NCBI GenBank assembly: GCA_947649285.1
Contig: CANSRB010000010.1
Location: 1 to 39,855 of the forward strand
From: an uncultured Clostridia bacterium
Lineage (GTDB): Bacteria; Bacillota; Clostridia; Oscillospirales; Ruminococcaceae
Reading direction: 5' to 3'
Length of the DNA: 39,855 nucleotides
The notes below the pieces were generated by a model. The model was not told the DNA's origin, did no database searches, and saw only the letters and a list, made by a program, of their open reading frames with translations. The position numbers and the translations under genes were made by a program. Below, piece by piece: positions 7,153 through 16,852 of the stretch. Each line of letters starts with the position of its first letter. Within the stretch, counting starts at the first letter, position 1.

Positions 7153-7885
7153 ATGATTCAAAATAAAATTCACATTCAAAAGACACAGTCTCTCCAAGCA
7201 TCCCTAGAACTTTCGCGCAGGAACCCTCCAAACAGGTGCGTATCTCAAGGGTTTCCCCCCAGCAGGCCTCCTGCTTGAATTGGATCCGGAAATCCCGCAG
7301 CTTCCGCTTCATCCATTCAGGAGGAAGATAGTCACAGGCAATCCCCGCATAAACTGCGTTATAGGTATGCTGATTCGCATCGATATCCGAATACAGGATT
7401 TTCCGATATCCTGCGGTTTCATAATGCGCCGCCGGCTTCAGTCGGGCCGGAGGCAGTGTTTGAGCCTGGCGTTCCGGAACAGGATCAAATGTTCCTGGAA
7501 AATCGGCTGGACGCTGAATCCGGCGGGTTTGCGGATCTACCACTACCCAGGCGGTTTGCCCTTCAATGATCTTTTCTCCTTGAGCATCGTAAAAAGCAAA
7601 ATCCCGATAGTACAACAGTTTTTCAATACAACGCTCCCAGGTTTCCACGATCAAATGTTCATCCTGGGTCGGCATCCGATGGATCCGCACAGAAGCCCTC
7701 GTGACCAGGAAAACGCTGTTCCGTTCCCACAGCCATTGATGCGTATATCCTTTCGACGCGTAAGCAATCCCGGCAATGTCGGACATATGCTGTAAAATGG
7801 TCTCAATTTTGGCCCGCTTCCCGGCGTCACAATCGCAGAAGCGGACGACAATCTCTGTATAGTAACTCTTTGGATGACGTTCCAT
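7151..7885 (-). CDS. Acyl-ACP thioesterase
   Basis: MERHPKSYYTEIVVRFCDCDAGKRAKIETILQHMSDIAG... hotdog-fold acyl-ACP thioesterase-like. Confidence 0.85.
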   Translation of the reverse strand: MERHPKSYYTEIVVRFCDCDAGKRAKIETILQHMSDIAGIAYASKGYTHQWLWERNSVFLVTRASVRIHRMPTQDEHLIVETWERCIEKLLYYRDFAFYDAQGEKIIEGQTAWVVVDPQTRRIQRPADFPGTFDPVPERQAQTLPPARLKPAAHYETAGYRKILYSDIDANQHTYNAVYAGIACDYLPPEWMKRKLRDFRIQFKQEACWGETLEIRTCLEGSCAKVLGMLGETVSFECEFYFES

Positions 7886-7955
7886 GGATCTCCTCTTTTT
7901 CTCTTTTCATGCGGATTTGATACAGAAAAAGGCAGGGATTTCCTGCCTTTCCGTT

Positions 7956-9242
7956 TTATTCTTTGCCGATCCGTTCAACTCCGCCTAAAAATGGCCGCAG
8001 AACCTCCGGAACCGTAATCGAACCGTCCGCATTCTGATATTGCTCTACCAAAGCCGGAAATACCCGGCTGGTCGCCAACCCAGACGCATTCAGCGTATGA
8101 GCAAAATGCAGCTTTTTATCCGCCCCGCGGTACTTGATATTTCCCCGGCGCGCCTGGAATTCCCGCGCGTTCGAAGCCGAGCTGACCTCCTTATAAATAC
8201 CCATGCTGGGAATCCAGACCTCGATGTCATAAGTCCGCGCCATCGAAGCCGAGCAGTCCCCGGCAGCCAGCTTGCTCAGCCGGTAATGCAGGCCCAGCTT
8301 TTGCATCAGCTTTTCTGCCTTCCCCACCATTTCTGCAAAGGCAGCATCCGAGCCCTCTGCGGTGGTATACTGCACCATTTCCACTTTGTTGAACTGATGC
8401 CCCCGGATCATTCCCCGTTCCTCTGAACGGTAGCTTCCGGCTTCCCGACGGTAACAGGGAGTATAGGCAATATATTTTTTCGGGAGGTCTTTTTCCTCCA
8501 TGATTTCGTCACGGTGTACATTTACCAGCGCGGTTTCCGCAGTGGGAAGCATAAATTTCATATCCGAGCTGGTCGGATTCTCAATTTTATAGACTTCGTC
8601 CTTAAATTTGGGGAACTGTCCCGCTACATAGCCGCAATCGTAACCCAGCATATGAGGCGGCAGGATCAGCTCATAGCCATCTGCCAAGTGCTCGCTGATA
8701 AAGAAGTTCAGCAGCGCCCACTCCAGTCGGGATCCCCAGCCGCGGTACAGCCATGCCCCGTTTCCGGCCAGCTTGACTCCCCGTGCATAGTCGATCAGTC
8801 CCAGATCCTCACAAAGATCGACATGGTTTTTCAGCTCGAAATCAAAATGGGGCTGTTCCCCGAAATAATGCAGAGCCTCGTTCTGCTCTTTCCCGCCGGC
8901 AATTACATCTTCATCCGGCAGATTCGGCAAGGAAAGAAGCAGTTCTTTCTGCTTTTCCTCCAGCCCTGCTACAACCTGGTTTGCTTCCTTGATTTTTTCA
9001 GAAAGCTCTTTCATCTCCGCCATAATCGGCGCGGTATCCCCGCCCTCTTTTTTAATCTGCGGGATTTTCTTGCTGGCGATATTCTGCTCATTTTTCATCG
9101 CGTCCGCCTTCGTGGCCTCTTCCCGGCGTTTGACGTCAATATCCAGAATTTCGTCAATGACGGAATCCAGGTTCATCTCCCGTTTCCGAATCCGCTCTTT
9201 TACTTCCTCCGGTTTTTCCCGGATCATTTTGATATCCAACAT
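7956..9242 (-). CDS. serS: Seryl-tRNA synthetase
   Basis: MLDIKMIREKPEEVKERIRKREM start; class II motifs (YIAYTPCYRREAGSYRSEERGMIRGHQFNKVEMV; KEVSSASNAREFQARRGNIKYR). Confidence 0.97.
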   Translation of the reverse strand: MLDIKMIREKPEEVKERIRKREMNLDSVIDEILDIDVKRREEATKADAMKNEQNIASKKIPQIKKEGGDTAPIMAEMKELSEKIKEANQVVAGLEEKQKELLLSLPNLPDEDVIAGGKEQNEALHYFGEQPHFDFELKNHVDLCEDLGLIDYARGVKLAGNGAWLYRGWGSRLEWALLNFFISEHLADGYELILPPHMLGYDCGYVAGQFPKFKDEVYKIENPTSSDMKFMLPTAETALVNVHRDEIMEEKDLPKKYIAYTPCYRREAGSYRSEERGMIRGHQFNKVEMVQYTTAEGSDAAFAEMVGKAEKLMQKLGLHYRLSKLAAGDCSASMARTYDIEVWIPSMGIYKEVSSASNAREFQARRGNIKYRGADKKLHFAHTLNASGLATSRVFPALVEQYQNADGSITVPEVLRPFLGGVERIGKE

Positions 9243-9272
9243 TCTTGTTTCTCCTCTCACAACATTGATCTT

Positions 9273-9454
9273 TATAATCAAACAACTTGAAAAGAATCTT
9301 TGATTCTTTTCAAGTGCTGCGGCTTATGGCCGCAGCAGGCCGCTGAAAGCGGCCTTGGTTTGGATTTCATAGTCAAATACAGCGTGTTTCACACGCAGGC
9401 GGGCTTTGCCCGCCTGAAAAATAGCATTGCTATTTTTCAAGTTATTTGACTATA
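9273..9454 (+). repeat. Multi-hairpin element, copy B
   Basis: Hairpins 9286-9298/9302-9314, 9315-9323/9329-9337, 9338-9344/9348-9354, 9382-9387/9391-9396, 9397-9404/9408-9415, 9416-9425/9429-9438; core atagtcaaata 9369-9379 pairs perfectly with tatttgactat 9443-9453; terminal inverted repeat 9273-9289/9438-9454. Confidence 0.8.
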
Positions 9455-9823
9455 TTGAATTGCCTTTCCAATATGCTTATCCAATCTCCATTGAGGCGCC
9501 GTGCCATCATCAGCCCAGTATTCGTCAACAGAGACGATTTTATCCTTATTCACTTTAATAAAAGAGGTTACGTGAAAGGACAGCTCCCGATTTTGAGTAT
9601 ATACATGGGTTACTGTTACAAACAGATCCTTTATTTTTTCAATTCTTTCTACTTCGCCGTTCCAGCTGCCCGGATATTCACAATTGGCAATAATAAACTC
9701 CTCTACGTTAAACTGTTCATTTGTACAATGCCAACGGATAGAGGCATCTTTTTCGAAGTATCCTTTAATAGCATTGGCGTCCTGCGCCAAAATATCTTTC
9801 CAAAATTGATCGATATTCACCAT
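9437..9823 (-). CDS. SnoaL/NTF2-like protein
   Basis: MVNIDQFWKDILAQDANAIKGYFEKDASIRWHCTNEQF...; gaggtgg RBS before ATG 9823; the last codons (QYSQIT*) lie in repeat B. Confidence 0.7.
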   Translation of the reverse strand: MVNIDQFWKDILAQDANAIKGYFEKDASIRWHCTNEQFNVEEFIIANCEYPGSWNGEVERIEKIKDLFVTVTHVYTQNRELSFHVTSFIKVNKDKIVSVDEYWADDGTAPQWRLDKHIGKAIQYSQIT

Positions 9824-9837
9824 TTCCACCTCATCCA

Positions 9838-10707
9838 TCAAAATTTACCGGAAATCCGCTGGATAATATCTGCAAGATCCTCTTTGCTGTGGAAAGGGAT
9901 TTCAAGCATTCCCTTGTCCCCTTTTTCTTTAACCTTGATCGCCCGGCCAATTTCTGCTTTGACTGCCAGTTCCATCTCACTGTAATAGCTGTCCCGGATC
10001 TTAGGAGCACCCGGTTTCTGCCCGGGTTCCCCTTCCGCCAGCTTTTTAGCGAGCTTTTCCAGATCCCGTACATTCCAGCCCAGTTCGACCGCTTTCCTTG
10101 CGGCGTCAATCATTTGCTCTTCGGTTTCAAAACTCAAAATTGTCCGCGCATGCCCGGCAGAAAGCTTCCCTTCCCGAAGCAGATCCCGGAGCTCCTCCGG
10201 CAGATTCAGCAAACGAAGCGCATTAGCAATTACCGGCCGAGATTTCCCTACGCTTTTGGCCACCTCCGCCTGGGTCATTCCATATTTCTGCATCAGTTCC
10301 TGAAAACCCAGCGCTTCCTCCAGGATATTTAAATCTTCCCGCTGCAAATTTTCGATCAGCGCAATTTCCATGGTTTTCTGATCGTCAAATTCACGGACAT
10401 ACACCGGAACCTCGTTTAATCCAGCCATCCGGCAAGCCCGCCAGCGGCGTTCTCCCGCAACAATCTGGAAGTTTCCTTCCGGAAGCGGACGGACAATCAG
10501 CGGCTGAATCAGCCCGTGTTCCCGGATAGAATCCGCCAGCTGCTGAAGGGATTCCTCATCAAAATCTTTTCTGGGCTGGCTGCGGTTGGGTTCAATTTCA
10601 CTGATCCGCATCAGCTCTCCCCCGCCGTTTTCTTCTGTCCCGGTCGCATTATCAAAAAACAAGGCGTCCAGCCCTTTTCCTAAGCCTAATCCTTTTTTTC
10701 CTGCCAT
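9838..10707 (-). CDS. parB: Chromosome partitioning protein ParB/Spo0J
   Basis: KGLGLGKGLDALF, IEPNRSQPRKDFDEESLQQLADSI, GERRWRACRMAGL, ENLQREDLNILEEA. Confidence 0.96.
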   Translation of the reverse strand: MAGKKGLGLGKGLDALFFDNATGTEENGGGELMRISEIEPNRSQPRKDFDEESLQQLADSIREHGLIQPLIVRPLPEGNFQIVAGERRWRACRMAGLNEVPVYVREFDDQKTMEIALIENLQREDLNILEEALGFQELMQKYGMTQAEVAKSVGKSRPVIANALRLLNLPEELRDLLREGKLSAGHARTILSFETEEQMIDAARKAVELGWNVRDLEKLAKKLAEGEPGQKPGAPKIRDSYYSEMELAVKAEIGRAIKVKEKGDKGMLEIPFHSKEDLADIIQRISGKF

Positions 10708-10731
10708 TCCCTGTTTCCTTTCCCCTACCGC

Positions 10732-11496
10732 TTATCGATTCCGCTTCATCAGTTCGGCGGCCAAATCCACATAGGCTTTTGTACCGGAAGAAGACCTGTC
10801 ATAATAATAAGCGGGTTTTCCATGGCTCGGCGCTTCGGAGAGCCGGACATTCCGGGGAATCGTAGTCCGGAACACCTTCTCTCCATAGTATTTTTTAACC
10901 TCATTCATCACCTGTGCAGTCAAATTCAGCCGCCCGTCATACATCGTCAGCACCACGCCTTCAATTTCGATGGTGGGATTATACATCTTTTTGACCTGAC
11001 GGACGGTAGCCATCAGCTGAGATAATCCCTCCAGCGCATAATACTCGCACTGAATTGGGATCAGAAGGGTGTCACAAGCCGTCAGCGCATTCAAGGTAAT
11101 CAGCCCCAGCGAGGGCGGACAATCAATAAAAATATAGTCGTAAAACTCTTTCAGATGAACAATCGCCTTTTTTAAAGCGTTGACCCGATCCGGCATATCG
11201 ACCAACTCAATTTCCGCACCAGCCAACTGAATATTACAGGGAAGAATGTGAAGATGGTCAAACTCCGTTTTCAGGATCACTTCTTCCGGTGCCGTACTGC
11301 CCAATAATACATCATAAGAGGAGGTTTCTACTTCCCGCTTATTGATTCCAACGCCGCTGGTGGAATTCCCCTGGGGGTCCAGGTCAATCAGCAGCGTTTT
11401 TTTTCTTTTTGCACCTAACGACGCGGAAAGATTCACGGCGGTCGTTGTTTTCCCTACGCCTCCCTTTTGGGTGGCGATTGCGATAATTTTTCCCAT
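10732..11496 (-). CDS. parA: Chromosome partitioning ATPase ParA/Soj
   Basis: MGKIIAIATQKGGVGKTTTAVNLSASLG Walker A; ATG 11496 with cggaggt RBS. Confidence 0.96.
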   Translation of the reverse strand: MGKIIAIATQKGGVGKTTTAVNLSASLGAKRKKTLLIDLDPQGNSTSGVGINKREVETSSYDVLLGSTAPEEVILKTEFDHLHILPCNIQLAGAEIELVDMPDRVNALKKAIVHLKEFYDYIFIDCPPSLGLITLNALTACDTLLIPIQCEYYALEGLSQLMATVRQVKKMYNPTIEIEGVVLTMYDGRLNLTAQVMNEVKKYYGEKVFRTTIPRNVRLSEAPSHGKPAYYYDRSSSGTKAYVDLAAELMKRNR

Positions 11497-11675
11497 ACCA
11501 ACCTCCGATGTCGCTTTTTCTAAAATGGAACAGCCAAAGAAGCCTGAAAAAATCATGGGCTTCATCGGCGGCGGGATCTGATAAAATATGAAAAATTCCC
11601 CTGTTTCAGCCCGCTGGAATATAGTATAGCACAGTTTTTCGTCGGATTAAAGAGGATTTTCAATTTTTTTGGAAT

Positions 11676-11691
11676 TGTTTCACGTGAAACA
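11676..11691. promoter_or_regulatory. parS: parS site 1
   Basis: Exact TGTTTCACGTGAAACA. Confidence 0.97.
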
Positions 11692-11713
11692 ATCCAGATG
11701 GACACTTTTCCAA

Positions 11714-11729
11714 TGTTTCACGTGAAACA
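11714..11729. promoter_or_regulatory. parS: parS site 2 (in a 34-bp perfect palindrome 11705-11738)
   Basis: Exact TGTTTCACGTGAAACA within cttttccaatgtttcacgtgaaacattggaaaag. Confidence 0.97.
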
Positions 11730-11736
11730 TTGGAAA

Positions 11737-11779
11737 AGAAATACGGACGAAGAACCAATTCTTCGTCCGTATTTCCGAT
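11737..11779 (-). terminator. Long hairpin, likely terminator of noc/parB2
   Basis: gaaatacggacgaagaa-ccaa-ttcttcgtccgtatttc stem; a T-rich run follows on the minus strand. Confidence 0.65.
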
Positions 11780-11867
11780 GGTTAGGGGAATGGGTATCTA
11801 TTACCAGCACGGTCGGGACATCCGCCGCTGGCGGGCAAGCCAGAAAGCGGCATCCGTGCGGGCAATC

Positions 11868-12674
11868 TTAATTAGCGATCGGAATTTTGACCACATATTC
11901 AATGCAGTCTTCCTTCTCGATCTTGCAAGTGGAGGCGGCAATTCCGCTCGCGTTCATCACGGTAATTGCTTTATTGATCGTATTGAGAAAAACCCGTACA
12001 TCCTTGACAATTGGATAATACTTTTTCTTAGGCTTGTCCTCTTCCTCTTTCTGCTCCAACAGAGCCTGCACATAATGCTCCGTTTGAGCGGTATTCATGC
12101 CCTGCTTTTGAATTTGAGCAACTGCTGCGGGAACTTCCTCTTCCGGCAGATTCAGTAAACAGCGCGCTTGCCGTTCGCTGATATTGGAATTCAAAATCAG
12201 CCGCTGGGTTTCATCTGTAAATTTCAACAACCGGAGCTTATTGGCAATAGTCGGCTGAGCCTTACCCAGCCGGGCGCCCAGCTCCTGTTGGGAAATCCCC
12301 CACTCGCACATCAGCTTTTTCAAAGCCAATGCTTCCTCAAAGAAATTCAGATCCGCCCGCTGGATATTTTCCAGCAGTGCGTAAACGGCAGACTGCTCGT
12401 CCGTTGTTGAAACAACGATACAAGGAGCGGCTTTCATTCCCGCCAGCCGGAGGGCACGCAGACGACGTTCGCCGGAAATCAATTCATACCGTCCATTAAC
12501 TTTTCGAACGGTCAAGGGCTGAGGAAGCCCATTTTCCGCGATACTCTGCGCCAGGCTCTGCAATTCCTCCTGGGAAAATAACAACCGTGGCTGTGCCGGA
12601 TTCGGCTCAATCTGATCTAATTCCAACAATACAACCTTGTTGATCGTTTTTCCTCTCAGCTGCAATGCTGTCAT
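11868..12674 (-). CDS. noc: ParB-family nucleoid occlusion protein (Noc-like, second ParB paralog)
   Basis: IEPNPAQPRLLFSQEELQSLAQSI, SGERRLRALRLAGM, ENIQRADLNFFEEALALKKLM; located between rsmG and parA as noc in Bacillus. Confidence 0.82.
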   Translation of the reverse strand: MTALQLRGKTINKVVLLELDQIEPNPAQPRLLFSQEELQSLAQSIAENGLPQPLTVRKVNGRYELISGERRLRALRLAGMKAAPCIVVSTTDEQSAVYALLENIQRADLNFFEEALALKKLMCEWGISQQELGARLGKAQPTIANKLRLLKFTDETQRLILNSNISERQARCLLNLPEEEVPAAVAQIQKQGMNTAQTEHYVQALLEQKEEEDKPKKKYYPIVKDVRVFLNTINKAITVMNASGIAASTCKIEKEDCIEYVVKIPIAN

Positions 12675-12802
12675 GATGAATCATCCTTTCCGTCAGCCTG
12701 TACCTGTTTGCTGTCCTTTGATGTTTATACTATAACACACTTTTACAGATATTTCCAGAGTTTTTCATCTCCGTGATTCGGCAAATAATCCCCTGAAAAA
12801 AG

Positions 12803-12833
12803 GAAAAAACCTCTCAGGAAAGAGGGTTTTTCT
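12803..12833 (-). terminator. Rho-independent terminator after rsmG
   Basis: aaaaacctct-caggaa-agagggttttt. Confidence 0.75.
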
Positions 12834-13527
12834 TTATTTTTGCAGAAGGACGGGGATACTTTGTCGAGGTCTGCGATATTTTTCGGATGAGCACAATCCC
12901 GCGCCGGCTTCCATCCGGAAGGATTTCCTTCTGTACCTCCTGGATCTCCCCACCCAGCAAACGGATCGCTGCCTTCGCTTCATTCAATTCCTCTTCGATT
13001 TCATAGCCCTTTAACGCTGCGAAAATCCCGCCTACCTTAACAAAGGGCAGGCAATATTCGCTCAGCTCCCGCATGGATGCCACCGCGCGCGCTGTCGCCA
13101 GATCGAATTTCTCCCGCAGTGCCGGATTCCGTCCTCCTTCCTCCGCACGGGCATGAATACAGACCGCTTCCCTGTCCAATTCCCGGGTAACCTCCTCCAG
13201 GAAAAGAATCCGTTTATTCAAGCTGTCCAGCAAGGTCAGCCTCAAATCAGGCCGTACAAGAGCGCAAGGCAGGGAAGGAAACCCGGCTCCTGTACCCACA
13301 TCAATGATTTTCCCGCCTTCCGGAACCTCTACGGATTTCAGCAGAAGCAGGCTGTCCAGAAAATGCTTGACCGCAATTTCATCCGGTTCCGTGATCGCAG
13401 TCAGATTGATTTTTTCATTCCATTCTACCAATAATTCCGCATAGCGATCCAATTTTTCCAATTGAAGGTCTGTGAGTTCCATCCCTTCCGCCATTGAAAT
13501 CGCTTTCATATAATCTTTCCGGATCAT
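12814..13527 (-). CDS. rsmG: 16S rRNA (guanine(527)-N7)-methyltransferase RsmG (GidB)
   Basis: [61 protein letters not shown]. Confidence 0.95.
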   Translation of the reverse strand: MIRKDYMKAISMAEGMELTDLQLEKLDRYAELLVEWNEKINLTAITEPDEIAVKHFLDSLLLLKSVEVPEGGKIIDVGTGAGFPSLPCALVRPDLRLTLLDSLNKRILFLEEVTRELDREAVCIHARAEEGGRNPALREKFDLATARAVASMRELSEYCLPFVKVGGIFAALKGYEIEEELNEAKAAIRLLGGEIQEVQKEILPDGSRRGIVLIRKISQTSTKYPRPSAKIKKNPLS

Positions 13528-15410
13528 TTATATTCCTCCTTTCGACGCTGCTGGAGCCAGATCAGCAAAACCGATACATCTGCTGGGCTGACGCCGGAAA
13601 TCCGGGAAGCCTGCCCGATATTCAACGGACGGATCCGATCCAATTTTTCCCGCGCCTCCAAGCTTAAACCGAAAATTTCCCGATAAGAAATGCCCTCCGG
13701 AAGCTTCCGCATCTCCAGCTTCCGCATTTCTGCCACTTGGGACAATTGTTTTTTGATATAGCCCTCATATTTGATCTCAATCTCAACCTGCTCCCGGACT
13801 GCGTAATCATATGGCCCTTCCTCCGGCAAAAAGGGCAGCAAATCTTCATAATGCAGCTGAGGGCGTTTCAACAGCTCCACCGCCCGGATCCCAGTCGAAA
13901 TTTCAGCTGTTTCACGTGAAACAAGCATCCGGTTCAGTTCCTCCGTGGGAGGCAGCGAGGTGTTTTTCAACCGTTGGATTTCCTGTTTGATCTGTTCCAT
14001 TTTCTCCTGAAATTCCGCATACCGTTCCGCAGAAATCAACCCCAGCTTATAGCCCATCGGGGTCAGACGCTTATCCGCATTATCCTGCCGCAGAAGCAGC
14101 CGGTATTCACTGCGGGACGTCATCATCCGATAAGGATCGGAACAGCCCTTGACAACCAGGTCGTCGATAAGCGTCCCGATGTAGGAACTGGCACGATCCA
14201 GGACGAAGGCATCCTTTCCCTGAATTTTTCGGGCGGCGTTAATCCCCGCAATCAGGCCCTGCGCCGCCGCTTCCTCATAGCCGGATGTCCCGTTGAACTG
14301 TCCTGCCCCATAAAGTCCGGGAAACTGCTTGAATTCCAGCGTCGGCAAAAGCTCGGTAGGATCACAGCAATCGTATTCAATCGCATAGGCACTCCGCATG
14401 ATTTCCGCCTGTTCGAAACCCGGGATCGTCCGGATAAAAGCAAGCTGGACATCCTCGGGCAAGGAAGAGGACATCCCCTGCATATACATCTCCTCATTTT
14501 CAAGACCCATAGGTTCTACAAATAATTGATGGCGGGGCTTTTCCGAAAACCGGACCACTTTATCCTCAAAGCTGGGACAATAGCGCGGTCCAGTAGCCTC
14601 GATCCGTCCACTGTAGATGGGGGAACGATGCAGGTTTTCCCGGATTACCTGGTGGGTTTGTTCGTTAGTATAGCCAATATGGCAGTTGACCCGATTCTGA
14701 AGCAGGCCTTTTGTAGTAAAGGAAAACGGGATGATCCGTTCATCCCCTTCCTGAACTTCCAGTTTGGAAAAATCAATGCTCCGCCGATGGATCCGGCAGG
14801 GGGTTCCTGTTTTAAACCGCCGGATGGTTATACCCAATTCGGTTAACTGATCGGTCAGGCCGATACTGGCGGCGACCGCGTCCGGCCCGCCGCTATAGGA
14901 ATGCTCCCCGATATGGATCATCCCCCGCTGATAGGTGCCGCTGCAAATAATGGCGGCCTTGCAGGCATAACGCGCCTCCAAACGGGTTTTGACCCCACAT
15001 ACCCGACCATTTTCATCCAAACAGATGGCCGTAATTTCGTCCTGTTTGAGATACAAGCCCTCCGTCTGTTCCAGACAGCATTTCATATAGTGATGATAGG
15101 CTGTCCGGTCACTCTGGACCCGGAGGCTGTGAACAGCCGGGCCTTTTCCCCGGTTCAGCATCCGGCTCTGGATAAAGGTTGCATCCGCCGCTTTTCCCAT
15201 CTCCCCACCCAGCGCGTCAATTTCCCGCACCAGATGGCCCTTTGCCGTTCCTCCGATTGAAGGATTGCAGGGCATATTCGCAATCCCGTCCAGGGTCAGG
15301 GTAAACAATATCGTTTTCAATCCCAATCGAGCCGCTGCCAGACCTGCTTCTACTCCCGCATGCCCGGCGCCGATCACCGCAAGATCATACTCCCCTAAAA
15401 ATGCTTCCAT
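13524..15410 (-). CDS. mnmG: tRNA uridine-5-carboxymethylaminomethyl modification enzyme MnmG (GidA)
   Basis: [46 protein letters not shown]; start M at 15410. Confidence 0.97.
   Translation of the reverse strand: MEAFLGEYDLAVIGAGHAGVEAGLAAARLGLKTILFTLTLDGIANMPCNPSIGGTAKGHLVREIDALGGEMGKAADATFIQSRMLNRGKGPAVHSLRVQSDRTAYHHYMKCCLEQTEGLYLKQDEITAICLDENGRVCGVKTRLEARYACKAAIICSGTYQRGMIHIGEHSYSGGPDAVAASIGLTDQLTELGITIRRFKTGTPCRIHRRSIDFSKLEVQEGDERIIPFSFTTKGLLQNRVNCHIGYTNEQTHQVIRENLHRSPIYSGRIEATGPRYCPSFEDKVVRFSEKPRHQLFVEPMGLENEEMYMQGMSSSLPEDVQLAFIRTIPGFEQAEIMRSAYAIEYDCCDPTELLPTLEFKQFPGLYGAGQFNGTSGYEEAAAQGLIAGINAARKIQGKDAFVLDRASSYIGTLIDDLVVKGCSDPYRMMTSRSEYRLLLRQDNADKRLTPMGYKLGLISAERYAEFQEKMEQIKQEIQRLKNTSLPPTEELNRMLVSRETAEISTGIRAVELLKRPQLHYEDLLPFLPEEGPYDYAVREQVEIEIKYEGYIKKQLSQVAEMRKLEMRKLPEGISYREIFGLSLEAREKLDRIRPLNIGQASRISGVSPADVSVLLIWLQQRRKEEYK
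13908..13923. promoter_or_regulatory. parS: parS site 3 (inside mnmG)
   Basis: Exact TGTTTCACGTGAAACA encoding part of LVSRETAE. Confidence 0.95.
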
Positions 15411-15424
15411 GAAGACCTCCGTTT

Positions 15425-16783
15425 TTATTTCCCTACACAAAAATGAGAGAAAACCTGATTTACAACTTCTTCTGTTACGTTTCCCCCGGTTAATTCCAAC
15501 AGCGCATGAATGGCACTGTCAATCGAAACCGTTACCGCGTCTAGGGTTATTCCGGCTTCCAGCCCTTCCGCCGCTTCCCGCAGATTTTCCATAACAGTCT
15601 CTGCACAGCTCCGCTGCCGCTCGGTTGCAATCATTCCCGCGGATAAATCCAGCTTTTCAGATTGGATAACCTGCCCGATTTTCTCCTCCAGGCCCGAAAG
15701 ACTTTCCTCCTGCCGCGCTGAAATCACCAACAGGGAAGGAAATGCCTGCTCCAGCTCTTCCCATTCGATTTGAGCGGGAAGATCGCTTTTATTGACCACC
15801 GCAATTACCGGCTTCCCGGATACTGTACGGATCAGTTCCCGGTCCTCCTCCGATAAGGGCTGTGAGGAATCAAAAACCGCCAAAATCAGCTGGGCCTGTT
15901 CCAAACGCGCCCGGGCCAATTCCACCCCGGCCTGTTCCACCTGATCGGCTGTATCCCGGATCCCGGCCGTATCCGCCAAACGGAGAGTCCACTCCCCCAG
16001 CGAAACCGTTTCTTCCACGACATCCCGGGTTGTCCCGGCAATATCCGTCACAATACTCCGGCGGCAGCCCGCCAGCAGATTCATCAGGGTAGATTTCCCT
16101 ACATTCGGTTTCCCGGCAATCACGGTTTCAATCCCCTCCCGAACCAGCTTGCCGGTATCAAAGGAACGGATCAGCCGGGATAATTCCCGCATGGACTGCC
16201 GGAGAGAATCCAACAGACGCCCCTGATCCACCTCTGGGATCTCCTCCTCGGGATAGTCAACCCAAGCCCCTAAATGTCCGGCAATCGCCAGCAAATCCAT
16301 TCGGATTCGCTCAATTTTTTGATAAAGAGCATTCCCCATCTGGGCACGGGCGGCGTTCATGGCTTGGCGATTCCCCGCCTGGATCAAATCGACAACGGCT
16401 TCCGCCTGAGTCAAATTCAATTTTCCATTTAGAAAAGCCCGCTTGGTAAATTCCCCCGGCTCTGCCAAAACGGCTCCCTGTTCCAATACCACCCGCAGAA
16501 CCTCTCGGGTAATCATCACCCCGCCATGACAGGAAAGCTCTACGACGTCCTCCCCAGTATAGCTTTTCGGGGCTCTGAATACCGTGGCAACCGAGGTATC
16601 CAACGACTTCCCATCCTGCATAATCTGCCCAAAGGCCGCCGTATAACCTGCTTTCTGCGCCAGCGGGATTCCGCTCTGTGCCTGAAATACCCGGTCTGCA
16701 ATTTCAATGGCCCGTTCCCCGGAAATCCGGATAATCGAAATCCCCCCCACCGCCAACGGGGTTGCAATTGCTGCAATGGTCAT
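15425..16783 (-). CDS. mnmE: tRNA modification GTPase MnmE (TrmE)
   Basis: [50 protein letters not shown]-terminal FCVGK. Confidence 0.96.
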   Translation of the reverse strand: MTIAAIATPLAVGGISIIRISGERAIEIADRVFQAQSGIPLAQKAGYTAAFGQIMQDGKSLDTSVATVFRAPKSYTGEDVVELSCHGGVMITREVLRVVLEQGAVLAEPGEFTKRAFLNGKLNLTQAEAVVDLIQAGNRQAMNAARAQMGNALYQKIERIRMDLLAIAGHLGAWVDYPEEEIPEVDQGRLLDSLRQSMRELSRLIRSFDTGKLVREGIETVIAGKPNVGKSTLMNLLAGCRRSIVTDIAGTTRDVVEETVSLGEWTLRLADTAGIRDTADQVEQAGVELARARLEQAQLILAVFDSSQPLSEEDRELIRTVSGKPVIAVVNKSDLPAQIEWEELEQAFPSLLVISARQEESLSGLEEKIGQVIQSEKLDLSAGMIATERQRSCAETVMENLREAAEGLEAGITLDAVTVSIDSAIHALLELTGGNVTEEVVNQVFSHFCVGK

Positions 16784-16819
16784 CTTATTCCTCATTTCTA
16801 ACATTCTTCCGCCATTGAG

Positions 16820-16848
16820 AAAAGGGATCAGAAACTCTGATCCCTTTC
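16820..16848 (-). terminator. Rho-independent terminator after jag
   Basis: aaagggatcaga-aac-tctgatcccttt. Confidence 0.6.
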
Positions 16849-16852
16849 CCGC

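Noticed and set aside
9243-9455. T-box leader upstream of serS
   Set aside because: No T-box consensus or antiterminator seen; the space is occupied by multi-hairpin element B, whose core reads on the opposite strand.
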